A stretch of DNA of 64,000 bases from Chara braunii (taxonomy: Eukaryota; Streptophyta; Charophyceae; Charales; Characeae). The notes under the pieces were generated by a model. The model was not told the DNA's origin and searched no databases. It saw only the letters and a program-made list of their open reading frames with translations. The translations under genes and the position numbers were made by a program. The stretch spans positions 3,022,259 to 3,086,258 of the forward strand of contig BFEA01000024.1 in the NCBI GenBank assembly GCA_003427395.1, given 5' to 3'. This document shows positions 43,621 through 54,062 of this stretch, one piece after another; the first letter of the stretch is position 1, and each line of letters opens with the position of its first letter.

Positions 43621-44692
43621 TGCAGCTAGGACCAGCAGTAGCCTAGCCGGACTCAGCTCCATGAAGACACAGCAAATCAAATTCAAAGTGTACTACGTAA
43701 ATGCAGGGGAGAATTGAGTGGTGTCCAAGGTGCGAGTCAGGCGGCGGATCGTGCGGTAAAGTTTGATAAAATGTCTCAGCTGAGATCCCCTCAGCAGTGA
43801 GTGTCCTGGTCCGAAAGCATGAACTCCGAGTCCCAATCAGATAGAGCGAGGTAACTGACGTCAACAGATTTGGGCCTGAGGGGCCCTTCTTGTTTGGGCC
43901 CGGTCCCACTGAGTTTCGAATGGTCCCAGTGGAATCAGAAGCGGGTCCCAACCAACAAAAGTTCCACAAAGACCTACTTTCTGCCCCTACTGAATTGAAA
44001 AATGAAATTTAGCCCCAGAAAGAACCTACAGACTACAGCCGTTCAAAATGAAATAAACAAAGCACTGTAGAGAGATATAGCATAGTAAGCAAGATACTCC
44101 ATTCATTCACTCGTCAGGTGAGTAAGCAGTTCACACACCTCACACACAATCAAGACTATGGAGGATGGAAGAAGAACCCAGAAAACCCCAACAGGCAGTC
44201 AATTCCATGCACACACACATTGGCACCCTGGCGGCACGACACTTACCTGAGTGGCCGGGCTCTTGAGATGAAATAACTCACCCCTCTCTCACATAGTCCT
44301 CTTGACCCAATTAGCATCCTCTACACTAGTGTCCTATCATCTAGGAGGGTCAACATCTACCCCGAAGTACAAAGCCAGATCCCCCGTCGATCTTGAAGAT
44401 CAAAGCAGCAACTTGCAGTCCGTAGGTGCAGATCTGGCTGCCACCCTCAAGCTCGCCTAAGTTGAGGGGAACCCGAAAGTCACTCCTTGTCTTCCTTGAA
44501 GTCCAGATTCAAGTTGTAGGTGCCCTTCACTGCCGCCTCTCTCAAGTTGCATCACGAAGTCCCACCTTGTGTCTCGCCACCACAAACATGCACTCAAGCA
44601 ACCTGGTCGGGCCTAGTGTCGACCCTACACGGCCCTGCCAGGTGGGAGCAGCTTCCCTTCACCACGCTGCCCCACTTAGCCCTAACTTCCAG
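43621..44692. other. E3 5' leader, no gene seen
   Basis: About 1 kb of leader on the element strand without a supported frame. Confidence 0.5.
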
Positions 44693-44733
44693 CCCTAACC
44701 CTAAGTGGTTAGCCCTTACCACTAGGGTTAGGG
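44693..44733 (-). promoter_or_regulatory. strong hairpin in the E3 leader, CCCTAACCCTA/TAGGGTTAGGG
   Basis: Arms 44693-44709 and 44718-44733 pair over 16 bases with one bulged base and an 8-base loop, about 35 bases from the primer-binding site on the element RNA. The arms contain two telomere-like TTAGGG units, probably by chance. Leader hairpins near the primer-binding site commonly take part in packaging or dimerisation of retroelement RNA; that role here is inference. Confidence 0.6.
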
Positions 44734-44767
44734 TTATGGCAGCAAAGTCAACTCTCGCCAGCAAGTA

Positions 44768-44785
44768 GAATCCGCTCCGATACCA
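44768..44785 (-). other. E3 primer-binding site, initiator-Met type
   Basis: The minus strand reads TGGTATCGGAGCGGATTC one base from the LTR end. It resembles the initiator tRNA-Met complement TGGTATCAGAGC with one change. Confidence 0.8.
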
Positions 44786-44786
44786 A

Positions 44787-45061
44787 TGTTACGATTCTGG
44801 CCAATTTCGAAGTATGCATTCGTCAGAAAGTACAATGCCATCCAATTGCAAAAAGAAATGAATGAACTTGAGAGGAGAGAGAGGGAAAGAAGAAGAAGAA
44901 GAAGTAAGAAAGAAGAAGAAGAAGAAGTAAGAAAGAAGAAGATGATGTACTCCATCATAGACCAATGACAAGGCTCTTCTTCTTCGCCAACCAATCTCCT
45001 CCTCCTTATCTCCTCCCCTCTTATTCAAACAAAAAATAACAATGATAATGTTTAATGACTG
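44787..45061 (-). repeat. E3 5' LTR, first part
   Basis: Copy of 36958-37210 with small differences, including a longer AAGAAG-type tract. It is cut by E4 after actg (45058-45061) and resumes at 54063. Confidence 0.9.
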
Positions 45062-46162
45062 TGCAATGACTTGCTGATTTTGACTGCCGAGACTGACTGC
45101 GAGGCTGTACAGTAACAGCGGTAGGGTAGATTAGTAATTTTGTTTGGCTGAGGGCTAACCGAGAGACCTACGTGTACGGAAAATTCGCGAGGGACATATC
45201 TGCAAATATGGGAAATATAGGCTCAACACTAACTCGAATTTCCTACAACTACCCCCATTGCGTCTAGCAGGCCCGGGCTACCCCTAGGACGGACAGGCCC
45301 GAAGGGCCTACACCGATAGACGGTCCTATAGCCTATAGCCGGGTAGGGAGAGGCCGAGAGGCCGAAATTGGAACGGTACCGGCCGGTCCAGTCAGTCGGG
45401 TCTAGGTCTAGGTTAGGGTAGTGTAGATCTATTAATAGTTTAGGAAAAACGATTCGGGACTTTTGGCTGTTCATTCTCGTGAAGCAACGTTTGGAGAAGC
45501 CAAGCAAGTTGATGGTGGTGATTGTCCACGGGCGGCATCCTGAGACCCTTGCCGTGGACGGCAGCCATAGCCGGCCTTCAGAAGGTTGCCAAAGCTGGGG
45601 CATCCTCAGCGCATCTACCCCTGAGGGTATCTGCGCCTGACAGGGCTATATCGAGGATCTTCACTGAGTATTTGTGGGTGGCGGCAGCCATAGCTGCCTG
45701 TTTCTTCGCCAGAGTTGTTCACCGACACTGAAGACTTCAGCGTAGGATCTGTTCCTCATCTGGGTGGTTGGCGCTGGCCTCTGGGAGGCCATTTCAGTGT
45801 GGCGCTACTGATTGGGTGTAGGGTAGAGAGTGGAGTGTGGGGATCTGAAAGTGGCGAGATACTGAAACAAACTCTGTGACGATATTTGGTTTTAATTGGC
45901 TCATCATCAGAGTGAATTCCAATTGTTATCCTCGCAGGTGTCTTCCTGTGATTGGTTGTTGGGAGTCTGTGAGAGAGTGAGAAACCCAGGGTGTTTTCTC
46001 CCCATCTGTGCATGGTTGAACTTTCGCTGTCTACTCTGATCTGCTCTGTGTACAGTTTGGACTCTGTCTCCTCTCCCCCTTCTCTTATGCATGTATGGGC
46101 GTGTATGAGACTGTCTGTGTGTGAGTGGCGGTAAAAGTCGTTAGACAACCAAGTTCATAACA
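45062..46162 (+). repeat. E4 5' LTR (1101 bp)
   Basis: Begins TGCAATGACTTGCTG and ends TTCATAACA. It is 20 bases longer than the 3' LTR, mainly through an extra GCCATAGCCGGCC-containing stretch near 45563-45582. It contains GGTACCGGCCGGTCC-type palindromes near 45375. Confidence 0.95.
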
Positions 46163-46163
46163 G

Positions 46164-46181
46164 TTGCTATCAGAGCGGGAT
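46164..46181 (+). other. E4 primer-binding site, initiator-Met-like
   Basis: TTGCTATCAGAGCGGGAT lies one base after the LTR; it shares TATCAGAGC with the initiator tRNA-Met complement but differs in the first bases (TTGC for TGG). Confidence 0.65.
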
Positions 46182-47709
46182 TGGAATTGGAGCACTTAGG
46201 GTTGAGTGCAACTGAGGCATCTTCTTGATCTGGCGATCTACTGGCGAGAAGCTTCATGGCGATTCATCTTCTCCAATACTGAGACAGCAGGGAAGAAGAT
46301 TTCAAGCGGTGAATTCAGGAGTTCAGTGGTTGTACTGAACAAGCGCACTGAGCCTGTCAGGGCGCTTGCAAGGAAGTGGCGAGAACAGGGCTAATTCGCC
46401 ATAGCCAACCCTGAGGGCAGTATTGCGAATTGCCTCAGAGTGGCGAATTGCCCCTGAGGACTTCATAATCCTTCGAGCGGCTTCATCCCTGAGTAGGACT
46501 GAGGGAGATTGACAGCCTGTGTCAATCTCAGGGGAAATTAACCCCATCTGAGGCTATTTATAGCATCAGCGACTGTAGGGTCCTGTGGCGAGATAATTTC
46601 TTGTTGGCACTCTGGGCGCCACAGGGTCAGATGCGGTGTATCTGACTAAAGGGGTTGTAGCGTATCAGGATCCTGAAGAAGATCAACAAGTTTGGAGAGA
46701 TTCTGTGCATGGAAGACAGAGGAGGAAGTCCTGGAAGAAATTGGCGAGATGAGGGTTTCAGCCTGCCATAGCCAGATCTTCATCAAGCTCTGCAAGGAAC
46801 TCTGAAAGTGAGTCCGTTCCATGCACATCCCTGTATAGCGATTCAGATAGGGTTAGAATAATTAGTATCGATGGTCTATCTGTCTGTCAGTGACTGGAAT
46901 TGAAAATCGCAGACTGCAGGACAACCATAGCCATCACTCTCCTACCTCCTTCTGCTCGTTTCTTACCCTCTGTTGACTCTTTTCCATCCAAAGTTGTTCT
47001 GTGACTGCCTGACTATATTGCGCTTGATGTTGGATGCTCAGACTGTGAATTCTGTATTGGAATAGTAGAGATACTGCGAATTGTAGTTTTGCGCTGAGTC
47101 TAATTATAGCTTGTGCTAACTAAGGTCAGTCACAACTTCAATTCTGTCCGTCAGAATTCAATTCTGTCAGTTGTCAGTCAATTGCAATTCAAAAATTGTC
47201 GGTAGTGCAGAAGCGCTTAATTGGATATCTAGTATTTCACTAGATACAGTGAATACTATACTTCGCAATACCCTAGGGTATGGCTGCCAGAGTCACCAGG
47301 GCCGAAATGGGAGTCTGGACTAGAATTTAAGGTCCCTGACTGAATCGCTCTGTTGGTTTGATCATTCTTGTCTGTACTTGCCATCTTCTTTCATTCTCAC
47401 TGACTACTCTTGTTTTCTAGTGGGCGCTGGAAATCTAGGGTATCTCTGGAACAACTGAAGTGGTGTATACTAACTACAGTGTGGTGCAGGGTCAGTAAAA
47501 GGAAATCGTGTGATTGATTTTACTGGACTAACCGTCTGTCTGACCTCTGACCCCAGAGAAACTGTTCCAACCTAAATCGCTTGTTGCCTGTTCACCAACC
47601 TGACTTCTGTGTATGAAATAACAGCGATTTCCGAGTGTCTGTAGGAATCTGTATATTGCTGCATACTCTCTGCTGTCTGTCTGTTTTGTGAGTTTTTTGA
47701 AGAGGGAAA
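46182..47709 (+). other. E4 leader, no gene seen
   Basis: About 1.5 kb between primer-binding site and gag without a supported frame. A leader this long is notable, but no structure stood out. Confidence 0.6.
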
Positions 47710-49149
47710 ATGGCGAACGAGGAGGCTCAGCAGCAGCTACAGGTGGAAGTAGTAATGAAGGTAGAAGGTCAACAACCTTCGACCTCCACCCCTACTGCAC
47801 CTCTGACTGCTACTCAGCAGAAAAAAAAGGAATTGCAGGATAGGCTGCAGCAGCAGCAGGCGCTGCTAGCAGAGCTTGAGAGACAGGAGGCGGCTGAGCT
47901 AGAGGCTGCAACAGATACTTATCGCAGGGATTACCTGTTGGAGCAGCTAACCAAGGTCCTGACAGATGATCGCTGTTCCCAAGTGAATAAGAACCTGGCG
48001 GAGTGGGCCATTCTGGAACACAAAGCCACTAGTTCTTATTTCACTAACTGGGATGATCGCATGGACCGTTTAGAGCGTCGGGTTGACGATCTGGCAGCTC
48101 AGCAGTCAAGGACACTGGATGCAATTCAGTCCTTAACTGCTCAGCTGACAACAACCAAGATGATCGCTCCTCAGTCCCCTGTATGCAAACCTAAACCTCC
48201 TCCTTCCTCTCCATCCTTTACTCCCAGTTTACGTCATTCTTGCCCCTCACCACCTCCTTCCCAAAAGACCACAGCCAAACCCACTTTTGCAGCTGTTGTT
48301 GCAGGGGATCAGAGAGGTCCCAAGATCCATGCCCCCAACAAGTTCAGAGGGGATGACGCCAAGACTGATGTTGGGGACTGGGCTGCAAGGACCATGGCTT
48401 ACTTGAGGGGATTCATATGCCCATAATAGACAAAAGTGGCTACGGTTCTGGGACTGCTGGAGGGGCCTGCTCAAAAGTGGGCTACCTCTACCTCCAGCGG
48501 TCTGCAGAAATCAATGGAGGATTGGGCTTTGGGATTGGGGGTGGACAACCTTCTGCAGGCCCTGGAAGAACGCTTTGCAGATAAGGAGCGGGCCCACAAA
48601 GCTGCGGACAGGATTGCTCGCCTGGGACAACAACGTTATAGCGGTTCCCTGCAATCGTTGTTTGCAGAGTTCGAGCAACTAACTTCCACCCCTGGGTTGG
48701 TGATGTCGGCAGATGACTTACTAACCAACTTTTGCAGGGCAGCGCCTGAGAAGTTTTATGTTGCTTTGTACAGCGCAGGGCATAAGGATTGGAGATCCTT
48801 TGGCCATGCAACCCTGGACATGGAGGCAAAACTTCATGTCCAGGCCCCCTCCTCTGACAGGAGGAAAGGAGCTTTCCCTCGTGGTGGTAGAAAGGGAAAA
48901 GCGGCCTTTGCACATGCAGGGTCTGCATCAGCCTCTGATTTAGATTCCAAGCCTGATACACCATTAGCCGGGACTGCACCAGCCGCTGATGCTGATGTTG
49001 CAGCGGCCCTGACTCAGGCTGTTTTGGGAGTTCTGCAGCAGCAGAAGAAATTTTTCCCCACCACAGCCTCAGCCAGTTCCAAGGGGAAGGATAAGGGACG
49101 TCGTCCTTCTACCTCTGCCCAACGCCCAAATCTGCCAAGAGACGTCTGA
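47710..49149 (+). pseudogene. E4 Gag with two adjacent stop codons
   Basis: The ATG at 47710 opens a frame with an Ala/Gln/Glu-rich coiled coil (about residues 37-75), a second helix region (MDRLERRVDDLAAQQ) and a Pro/Ser linker. The capsid begins HAPNKFRGDDAKTDVGDW. TAA TAG at 48424-48429 then interrupt the same frame, which continues as VATVLGLLEGPAQKW, LLQALEERFAD and FEQLTSTPG to 49149. The stops lie in a conserved part of the capsid, so only a truncated product could form. After 49149 the frame changes; a knuckle (49244-49282) follows in another phase. Confidence 0.8.
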
Positions 49150-49243
49150 ATGCCATCTGACCCACTCAATCCCTCCACTCTCCCCTGGCATGACCTCAAG
49201 ATCCAGGAGGGAGTGTGGAGAAGAAGAAAGGAAAGATGGGGTC

Positions 49244-49282
49244 TGCCTGAGATGTGAGGGACAACACATTCTAAAGGACTGC
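49244..49282 (+). other. E4 zinc knuckle, one residue short
   Basis: CLRCEGQHILKDC has C-X2-C-X3-H-X4-C, one residue less between the second Cys and His than the standard, and lies out of frame with gag. Confidence 0.6.
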
Positions 49283-49448
49283 CCTTACATGCTAGGCCCG
49301 GGTCAGTCAAAAAACTGAAGCAGACCCTGGGGATTGCAGTTCCCCCCAGTGCTGCACCTTCATCTGCTAAGGTAGGTGAATCTGCAGCTGCTTCAGTTGG
49401 AGACAGAGTCTATAAGTTTGGGGACGGCGCGGGCAGCATCCTTCTGCT

Positions 49449-49748
49449 ATGAGGATCCCGGATCAGGACCTGGAGCAAGATGAGCTTCAATCACTTGCTG
49501 CTTTCTTCCTTCATCTGAGGGAACAAAAGAAAGGCAAGTCTGATCTCATCCTACTTCGGCACCTGATCAACAACATCAGTATCAAGGGGCTGTTGGATTG
49601 TGGAGCCACCCGGAACTTCATGTCTCCCAGTGCTGTCAAGAAATTGCATCTGGGCATGAAAGTTCAGCAGTTGCAGCAACAGCTGCTGGTCCACTGTTCT
49701 CACTATCAGGGAGAAGGCCAGGGGTATCCCTATTACCTTCGACAGTGA
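49449..49748 (+). pseudogene. E4 aspartic protease, frameshifted
   Basis: Residues 50-65 read KGLLDCGATRNFMSPSAVKK, the retropepsin active-site region with DCGA as in E3. The frame ends at 49748; the second half of the protease (LPFDLVFSMQWL) is in the next frame from about 49724. The start codon given is only the first Met of the open frame. Confidence 0.65.
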
Positions 49749-51186
49749 TGGAGAAGTCAGACACAGTTTGAACTTCTACATATTCCCTGATTTACCCTTT
49801 GATCTGGTGTTCTCGATGCAGTGGCTAAGGGCATTCAACCCTAGGATCGACTGGCAGATCCCTAAGGTTGAGCTTCCCAATGGACAGGGGGTGTACCAGA
49901 CTTGCAGAATTGCAACTGAACACCACCCTAAAACTAGCTGCTATTGTCTGAGGGCGAGGGAATTCTATTCTCTCTTGCGCCAGTATGACCATGAACGTCT
50001 GTTTTTAGCTCTGGTCAAGCAAACAGACGCTGCACCTGTTTCTTGTCCTCCTGAGATACAGCAGGTTGTGGACCAATATGCGGATCCGATGCAGGAGCCC
50101 TTTGGACTACCCAACCGGCCAACCAAGCATCACATCGAGCTGCTACCTGGAGCGGTCCCTCCAAAGGGCCGCATCTACAGGATGTCCCTTGCTGAGCTTG
50201 AGGAGCTCAGAAGTCAGCTAGAGACCCTGACCAGCAAAGGCTGGATACGGTCGAGCACATCTGAATTTGGCGCACCAGTGCTCTTCGTTTCGAAAGGGAA
50301 TGGAGAATTCAGGATGTGCATAGACAACAGAGGTCTCAATAAGATCACTAGGAAAAGTACAGAGCCTCTTCCTAGGATCGATGACCTTCTGGCTATGGTG
50401 CAGGGCTGCACAGTGTTCAGCAAAGTCGACCTCAAATATGGTTACCACCAGATTGAGATGGCAGAGGAGGATGTCTACAAGATAACCTTCAAGCCCAGAT
50501 ATGGGATTTACGAATTTCTGGTCATGCCATTTGGACTTTGCAATGCCCTAGGTACCTTCCAGACTGAGATGCACCGCATCTTTAGGCCTTACCTGGACAA
50601 GTTCATGGTTGTCTACCTAGATGACATCCTGGTATTCAACCGAACTACTAGGGAACGTGCGGAGCACTTGGCTCTAGTCCTTCAGTCATTACGCGACAGC
50701 TAGTGTAAGATTAACAGAGAGAAGTCCTCCTTTGGAGTTCCCTCTATCATCTATCTAGGTCATGTAATCTCTGGAGATGGCCTGGCTCCTGAAGCAGCCA
50801 AGATAGCTGCTATTCAGGAGTGGCCACAGCCACAGACAGTGAGGGATGTCAGGTCCTTCATGGGTTTAGCCTCATACTACAGAAAGTTTGTCAGAAACTT
50901 TTTTGCAGTGGCTGCACCCCTGACCAACCTAACAAAGAAAGACACTCCTTTTCTTTGGTCCCTTCCCTGTCAGTTGGCCTTCACACGACTCAAGAAGGCC
51001 TTGACTCGTGCACCAGTGCTGAAGTTGCCTGACCCCACTTTGCCATTCATCCTGACCACTGACGCTAGTCAGTATGGCATTGGGGCAGTTCTTCAGCAAG
51101 ATGATGTGAATGTTCTACGGCCTATAGAGTTCATGAGTAAGAAGATCAAAACTCAGAAGCTTCAGGACTCTACCTAGGAGAAAGAG
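49724..51186 (+). pseudogene. E4 reverse transcriptase and RNase H with two TAG codons
   Basis: After the protease end the frame carries PTKHHIELLPGAVPPKG, GAPVLFVSKGNGEFRMCID, motif A FSKVDLKYGYHQI, motif B MPFGLCNALGTFQ and motif C YLDD (50614-50625). TAG at 50701-50703 interrupts the thumb, which goes on in the same frame (INREKSSFGVPSIIYLGH). RNase H has Asp in LTTDASQYGIGAVL; a second TAG (51175-51177) sits two codons before EKELYAL. All catalytic residues remain, so the damage is limited to point nonsense changes. Confidence 0.85.
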
Positions 51187-52947
51187 TTGTATGCTCTTGT
51201 CTGTGCCTTGAAACATTGGAAACACTTTCTCTTGGGAAGACACTTCAAGATCTTCTCTGATCACTCCACCTTACAGTGGATGAAGTCCCAGGGAGAGTTA
51301 AATGACAAGTTGGCACGTTACATTCAGTTCATCGACATGTTTGACTTTGAACTGAAACACAAGAAGTGTTGCTACAATAAGGTAGCAGATGCCCTCTCTT
51401 GTAGGCCTGAGTCTTTTGCGTTGATCTCCTCTACTCACTCCTTTGGAGAGGAGACCCGTCAGACCATTGCTCATCTTCTGCCTCAGGACCCGACTTATGG
51501 ACCCATAGTCCGGAAGCTACAAGCGGATCCCAATTATGAACCAGGCTATGCCCTGAGTTCAGGCTTGCTGTATACCTACAGCAGAGGTGAGGAACACTTG
51601 TGCATTCCCCAGGATCAGCGGCTCAGGACACTGCTGATGTCAGAGTGTCATGATGCACGTGGACATTTTGGGTTCTTAAAGTCCTATGCAGCCCTGTCGC
51701 AACGCTTCTTCTGGAAGGAGATGCGGAATGATATCCTGCGATATGTAGAAACCTGTGAGCTTTGCCAGAGAAATAAAGTCCAGCATAGACCTCCTCTTGG
51801 ACTACTCAAACCCTTACCCATACCTCATGGGCCTACTGAATCTGTGTCGATTGATTTCACAAATTTAGGCAAGACCACCCCCCGTGGCATGTGTCAGGTT
51901 ATGGTCTGTGTGGACAGGTTCTCCAAATACGCAGAGTTCATCCCCTTGCCAGAGGTAGCTAGGGCCCCGGCTGTGAGAGCAGCCTTCTCAGAGAGGTGGG
52001 TCACTCACCATGGACCGTCCACTTCTATAGTCAGTGATAAAGACCCCCGATTTTGCAGCAATGAGTGGCAGTCCTACTGCAAGGACTACTTGCACTCACG
52101 ATTGGACATGACTTCTGGTCATCATCCTGAAGCCAATGGTCACGCTGAAGTGATGAACCAAGTCTTATTCCAATTGCTGCGTCCTGTCATCTCTCCGGAT
52201 CAGCAGGACTGGGATCTCCACTTGGCTCGAGCACAACTTGTTTATAACATGTCTCTCCACTCGTCGACTGGGTTCAGTCCATACCGGTTGCACTGGGGAC
52301 GTGAACCACGGCAACCTCTCGATGGTATCATTGATAAGGCTAAGTCTGACCTGACACCAGGCACCGCAAAGTTTGCCAGACGCTATCGCATAGATGTGGA
52401 AAAAGCACGGGCGAACTTTTTCAAAGCCCAAAAGACGATGATTGAACAAGCTAATCGCCATAGGCGGCCTTCCCCCATCCGCACTGGTGACTATGTCTGG
52501 GTAGCCAATTCTGAGTTGTCGAGGGAGGAGGATATCTCCCCCAAGCTGTTACCTCGTTACCTGGGTCCATGGCAGGTCTTAGATACAGTGGGCACTGATC
52601 CGTTTGACCCGTCGTATGTCATAGACGTTCCGCTGCATCTGCAGACCTACCCGGTCTTCCATGCATCTAAGCTGCTCCCATTCACCCCAGCTGATGCATT
52701 CCCAGACCGGCCCCCTCAATTTGGGCCACCGATCCCTGGTAAGGGATATGACGTGGAATCTATTGAGGACGAGTGGGGCACTGACCCCGATCGGCAGTAC
52801 CTTGTGAGGTTTGCCTTCCAACCTCCTACTGAGAACATATGGTTCTACAAAAGGGAACTCCTCAAGACAGCAAAGTCGATTGTTTTGCGGTATGAAGCGG
52901 CTCAGAAGGGCAACCTTCCCCGCCGCTCACCTCGTCTGCATCCCTAG
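51187..52947 (+). CDS. E4 RNase H end and integrase (open, 586 residues)
   Basis: The longest clean frame in the window. It begins in RNase H (FKIFSDHSTLQW), passes the connection (ADALSCRPES) and holds a complete integrase: zinc binding with HDARGHFG and CELCQRNK, catalytic Asp in SVSIDFTNLG, Asp in SDKDPRFCS and Glu in HPEANGHAEVMNQ, then PKLLPRYLGPWQVLD, PLHLQTYPVFHASK and a chromodomain-like end (VESIEDEWG, YLVRFAF, IWFYKREL). Length and order are as expected for the group. A chromodomain-like tail often steers integration to particular chromatin; that is family knowledge, not shown here. There is no own start: it was the C-terminal part of Pol. Confidence 0.9.
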   Translation: MYALVCALKHWKHFLLGRHFKIFSDHSTLQWMKSQGELNDKLARYIQFIDMFDFELKHKKCCYNKVADALSCRPESFALISSTHSFGEETRQTIAHLLPQDPTYGPIVRKLQADPNYEPGYALSSGLLYTYSRGEEHLCIPQDQRLRTLLMSECHDARGHFGFLKSYAALSQRFFWKEMRNDILRYVETCELCQRNKVQHRPPLGLLKPLPIPHGPTESVSIDFTNLGKTTPRGMCQVMVCVDRFSKYAEFIPLPEVARAPAVRAAFSERWVTHHGPSTSIVSDKDPRFCSNEWQSYCKDYLHSRLDMTSGHHPEANGHAEVMNQVLFQLLRPVISPDQQDWDLHLARAQLVYNMSLHSSTGFSPYRLHWGREPRQPLDGIIDKAKSDLTPGTAKFARRYRIDVEKARANFFKAQKTMIEQANRHRRPSPIRTGDYVWVANSELSREEDISPKLLPRYLGPWQVLDTVGTDPFDPSYVIDVPLHLQTYPVFHASKLLPFTPADAFPDRPPQFGPPIPGKGYDVESIEDEWGTDPDRQYLVRFAFQPPTENIWFYKRELLKTAKSIVLRYEAAQKGNLPRRSPRLHP

Positions 52948-52977
52948 CTCGGAGGTCCTCGCTCCCCGGGGTAAGCC

Positions 52978-54058
52978 TGCAATGACTTGCTGATTTTGAC
53001 TGCCGAGACTGACTGCGAGGCTATACAGTAACAGCGGTAGGGTAGATTAGTAATTTTGTTTGGCTGAGGGCTAATCGAGAGACCTACCTGTACGGAAAAT
53101 TCGCGAGGGACATATCTGCAAATATGGGAAATATAGGCTCAACACTAACTCGAATTTCCTACAGCTACCCCCACTGCGTCTAGCAGGCCCGGGCTACCCC
53201 TAGGACGGATAGGCCCGAAGGGCCTACACCGATAGATGGTCCTATAGCCTCTAGCCGGGTAGGGAGAGGCCGAGAGGCCGAAACTGGAATGGTACTGGTC
53301 GGTCCAGTCAGTCGGGTCTAGGTTTAGGCTAGGGTAGTGTAGATATATTAATAGTTTAGGAAAAATGATTCGGGACTTTTGGATGTTCATTCTCGCGAAG
53401 CAGCGTTTGGAGAAGCCAAGCAAGTTGATGGTGGTGATTGTCCACGGGCGGCATCCTGAGACCCTCGCCGTGGACGGCAAGGTTGCCAAAGCTGGGGCAT
53501 CCTCAGCGCATCTAACCCTGAGGGTATCTGCGCCTCGCAGGGCTATATTGAGGCTCCTCACTGAGTATTCGTGGGTGGCGGCAGCCATAGTTGCCTGTTT
53601 CTTTGCCAGAGTTGTTCACTAACACTGAAAACTTCAGCGCAGGATCTGTTCCTCATCTGGGTGGTTGGCGCTGGCCTCTGGGAGGCCATTTCGGTGTGGC
53701 GCTACTGACAGGGTGTAGGGTAGAGAGTGGAGTGTGGGGATCTGAAAGTAGCGAGATACTGAAACAAAATCTGTGACGATATTTGGTTTTAATTGGCTCA
53801 TCATCAGTGTGAATTCCAATTGTTATCCTCGCAGGTGTCTTCCTGTGGTTGGTTGTTGGGAGTCTGTGAGAGAGTGAGAAACCCAGGGTGTTTTCTCCCC
53901 ATCTGTGCATGATTGAACTTTCGCTGTCTACTCTGATCTGCTCTGTGTACAGTTGGACTCTGTCTCCTCTCCCCCTTCTCTTATGCATGTATGGGCGTGT
54001 ATGAGACTGTCTGTGTGTGAGTGGCGGTAAAAATCGTTAGACAACCAAGTTCATAATA
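52978..54058 (+). repeat. E4 3' LTR (1081 bp)
   Basis: Copy of 45062-46162 with a handful of substitutions and the 20-base difference. Its last bases read ATAATA where the 5' copy has ATAACA, so the canonical CA end is mutated to TA. Confidence 0.95.
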
Positions 54059-54062
54059 ACTG

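Larger units (their letters stand above)
45062..54058 (+). mobile_element. Ty3/gypsy LTR retrotransposon E4 (innermost of the nest)
   Basis: Plus-strand element of 8997 bp with LTRs 45062-46162 and 52978-54058, flanked by actg on both sides (45058-45061, 54059-54062). The intact site GAATGACTGAACCAG in the other E3 LTR confirms the insertion. It has gag, protease, RT/RNase H and integrase in order, with two adjacent stops in gag, two TAG in pol and frameshifts around the nucleocapsid and protease. It is the youngest of the nest by position. I see no convincing polypurine tract before 52978. Confidence 0.95.

Noticed and set aside
48424-51177. Reassigned stop codons (TAG/TAA read as Gln) in E4
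   Set aside because: One TAG (51175) replaces a position that is not Gln in the family, and frameshifts occur as well, so decay explains the stops.
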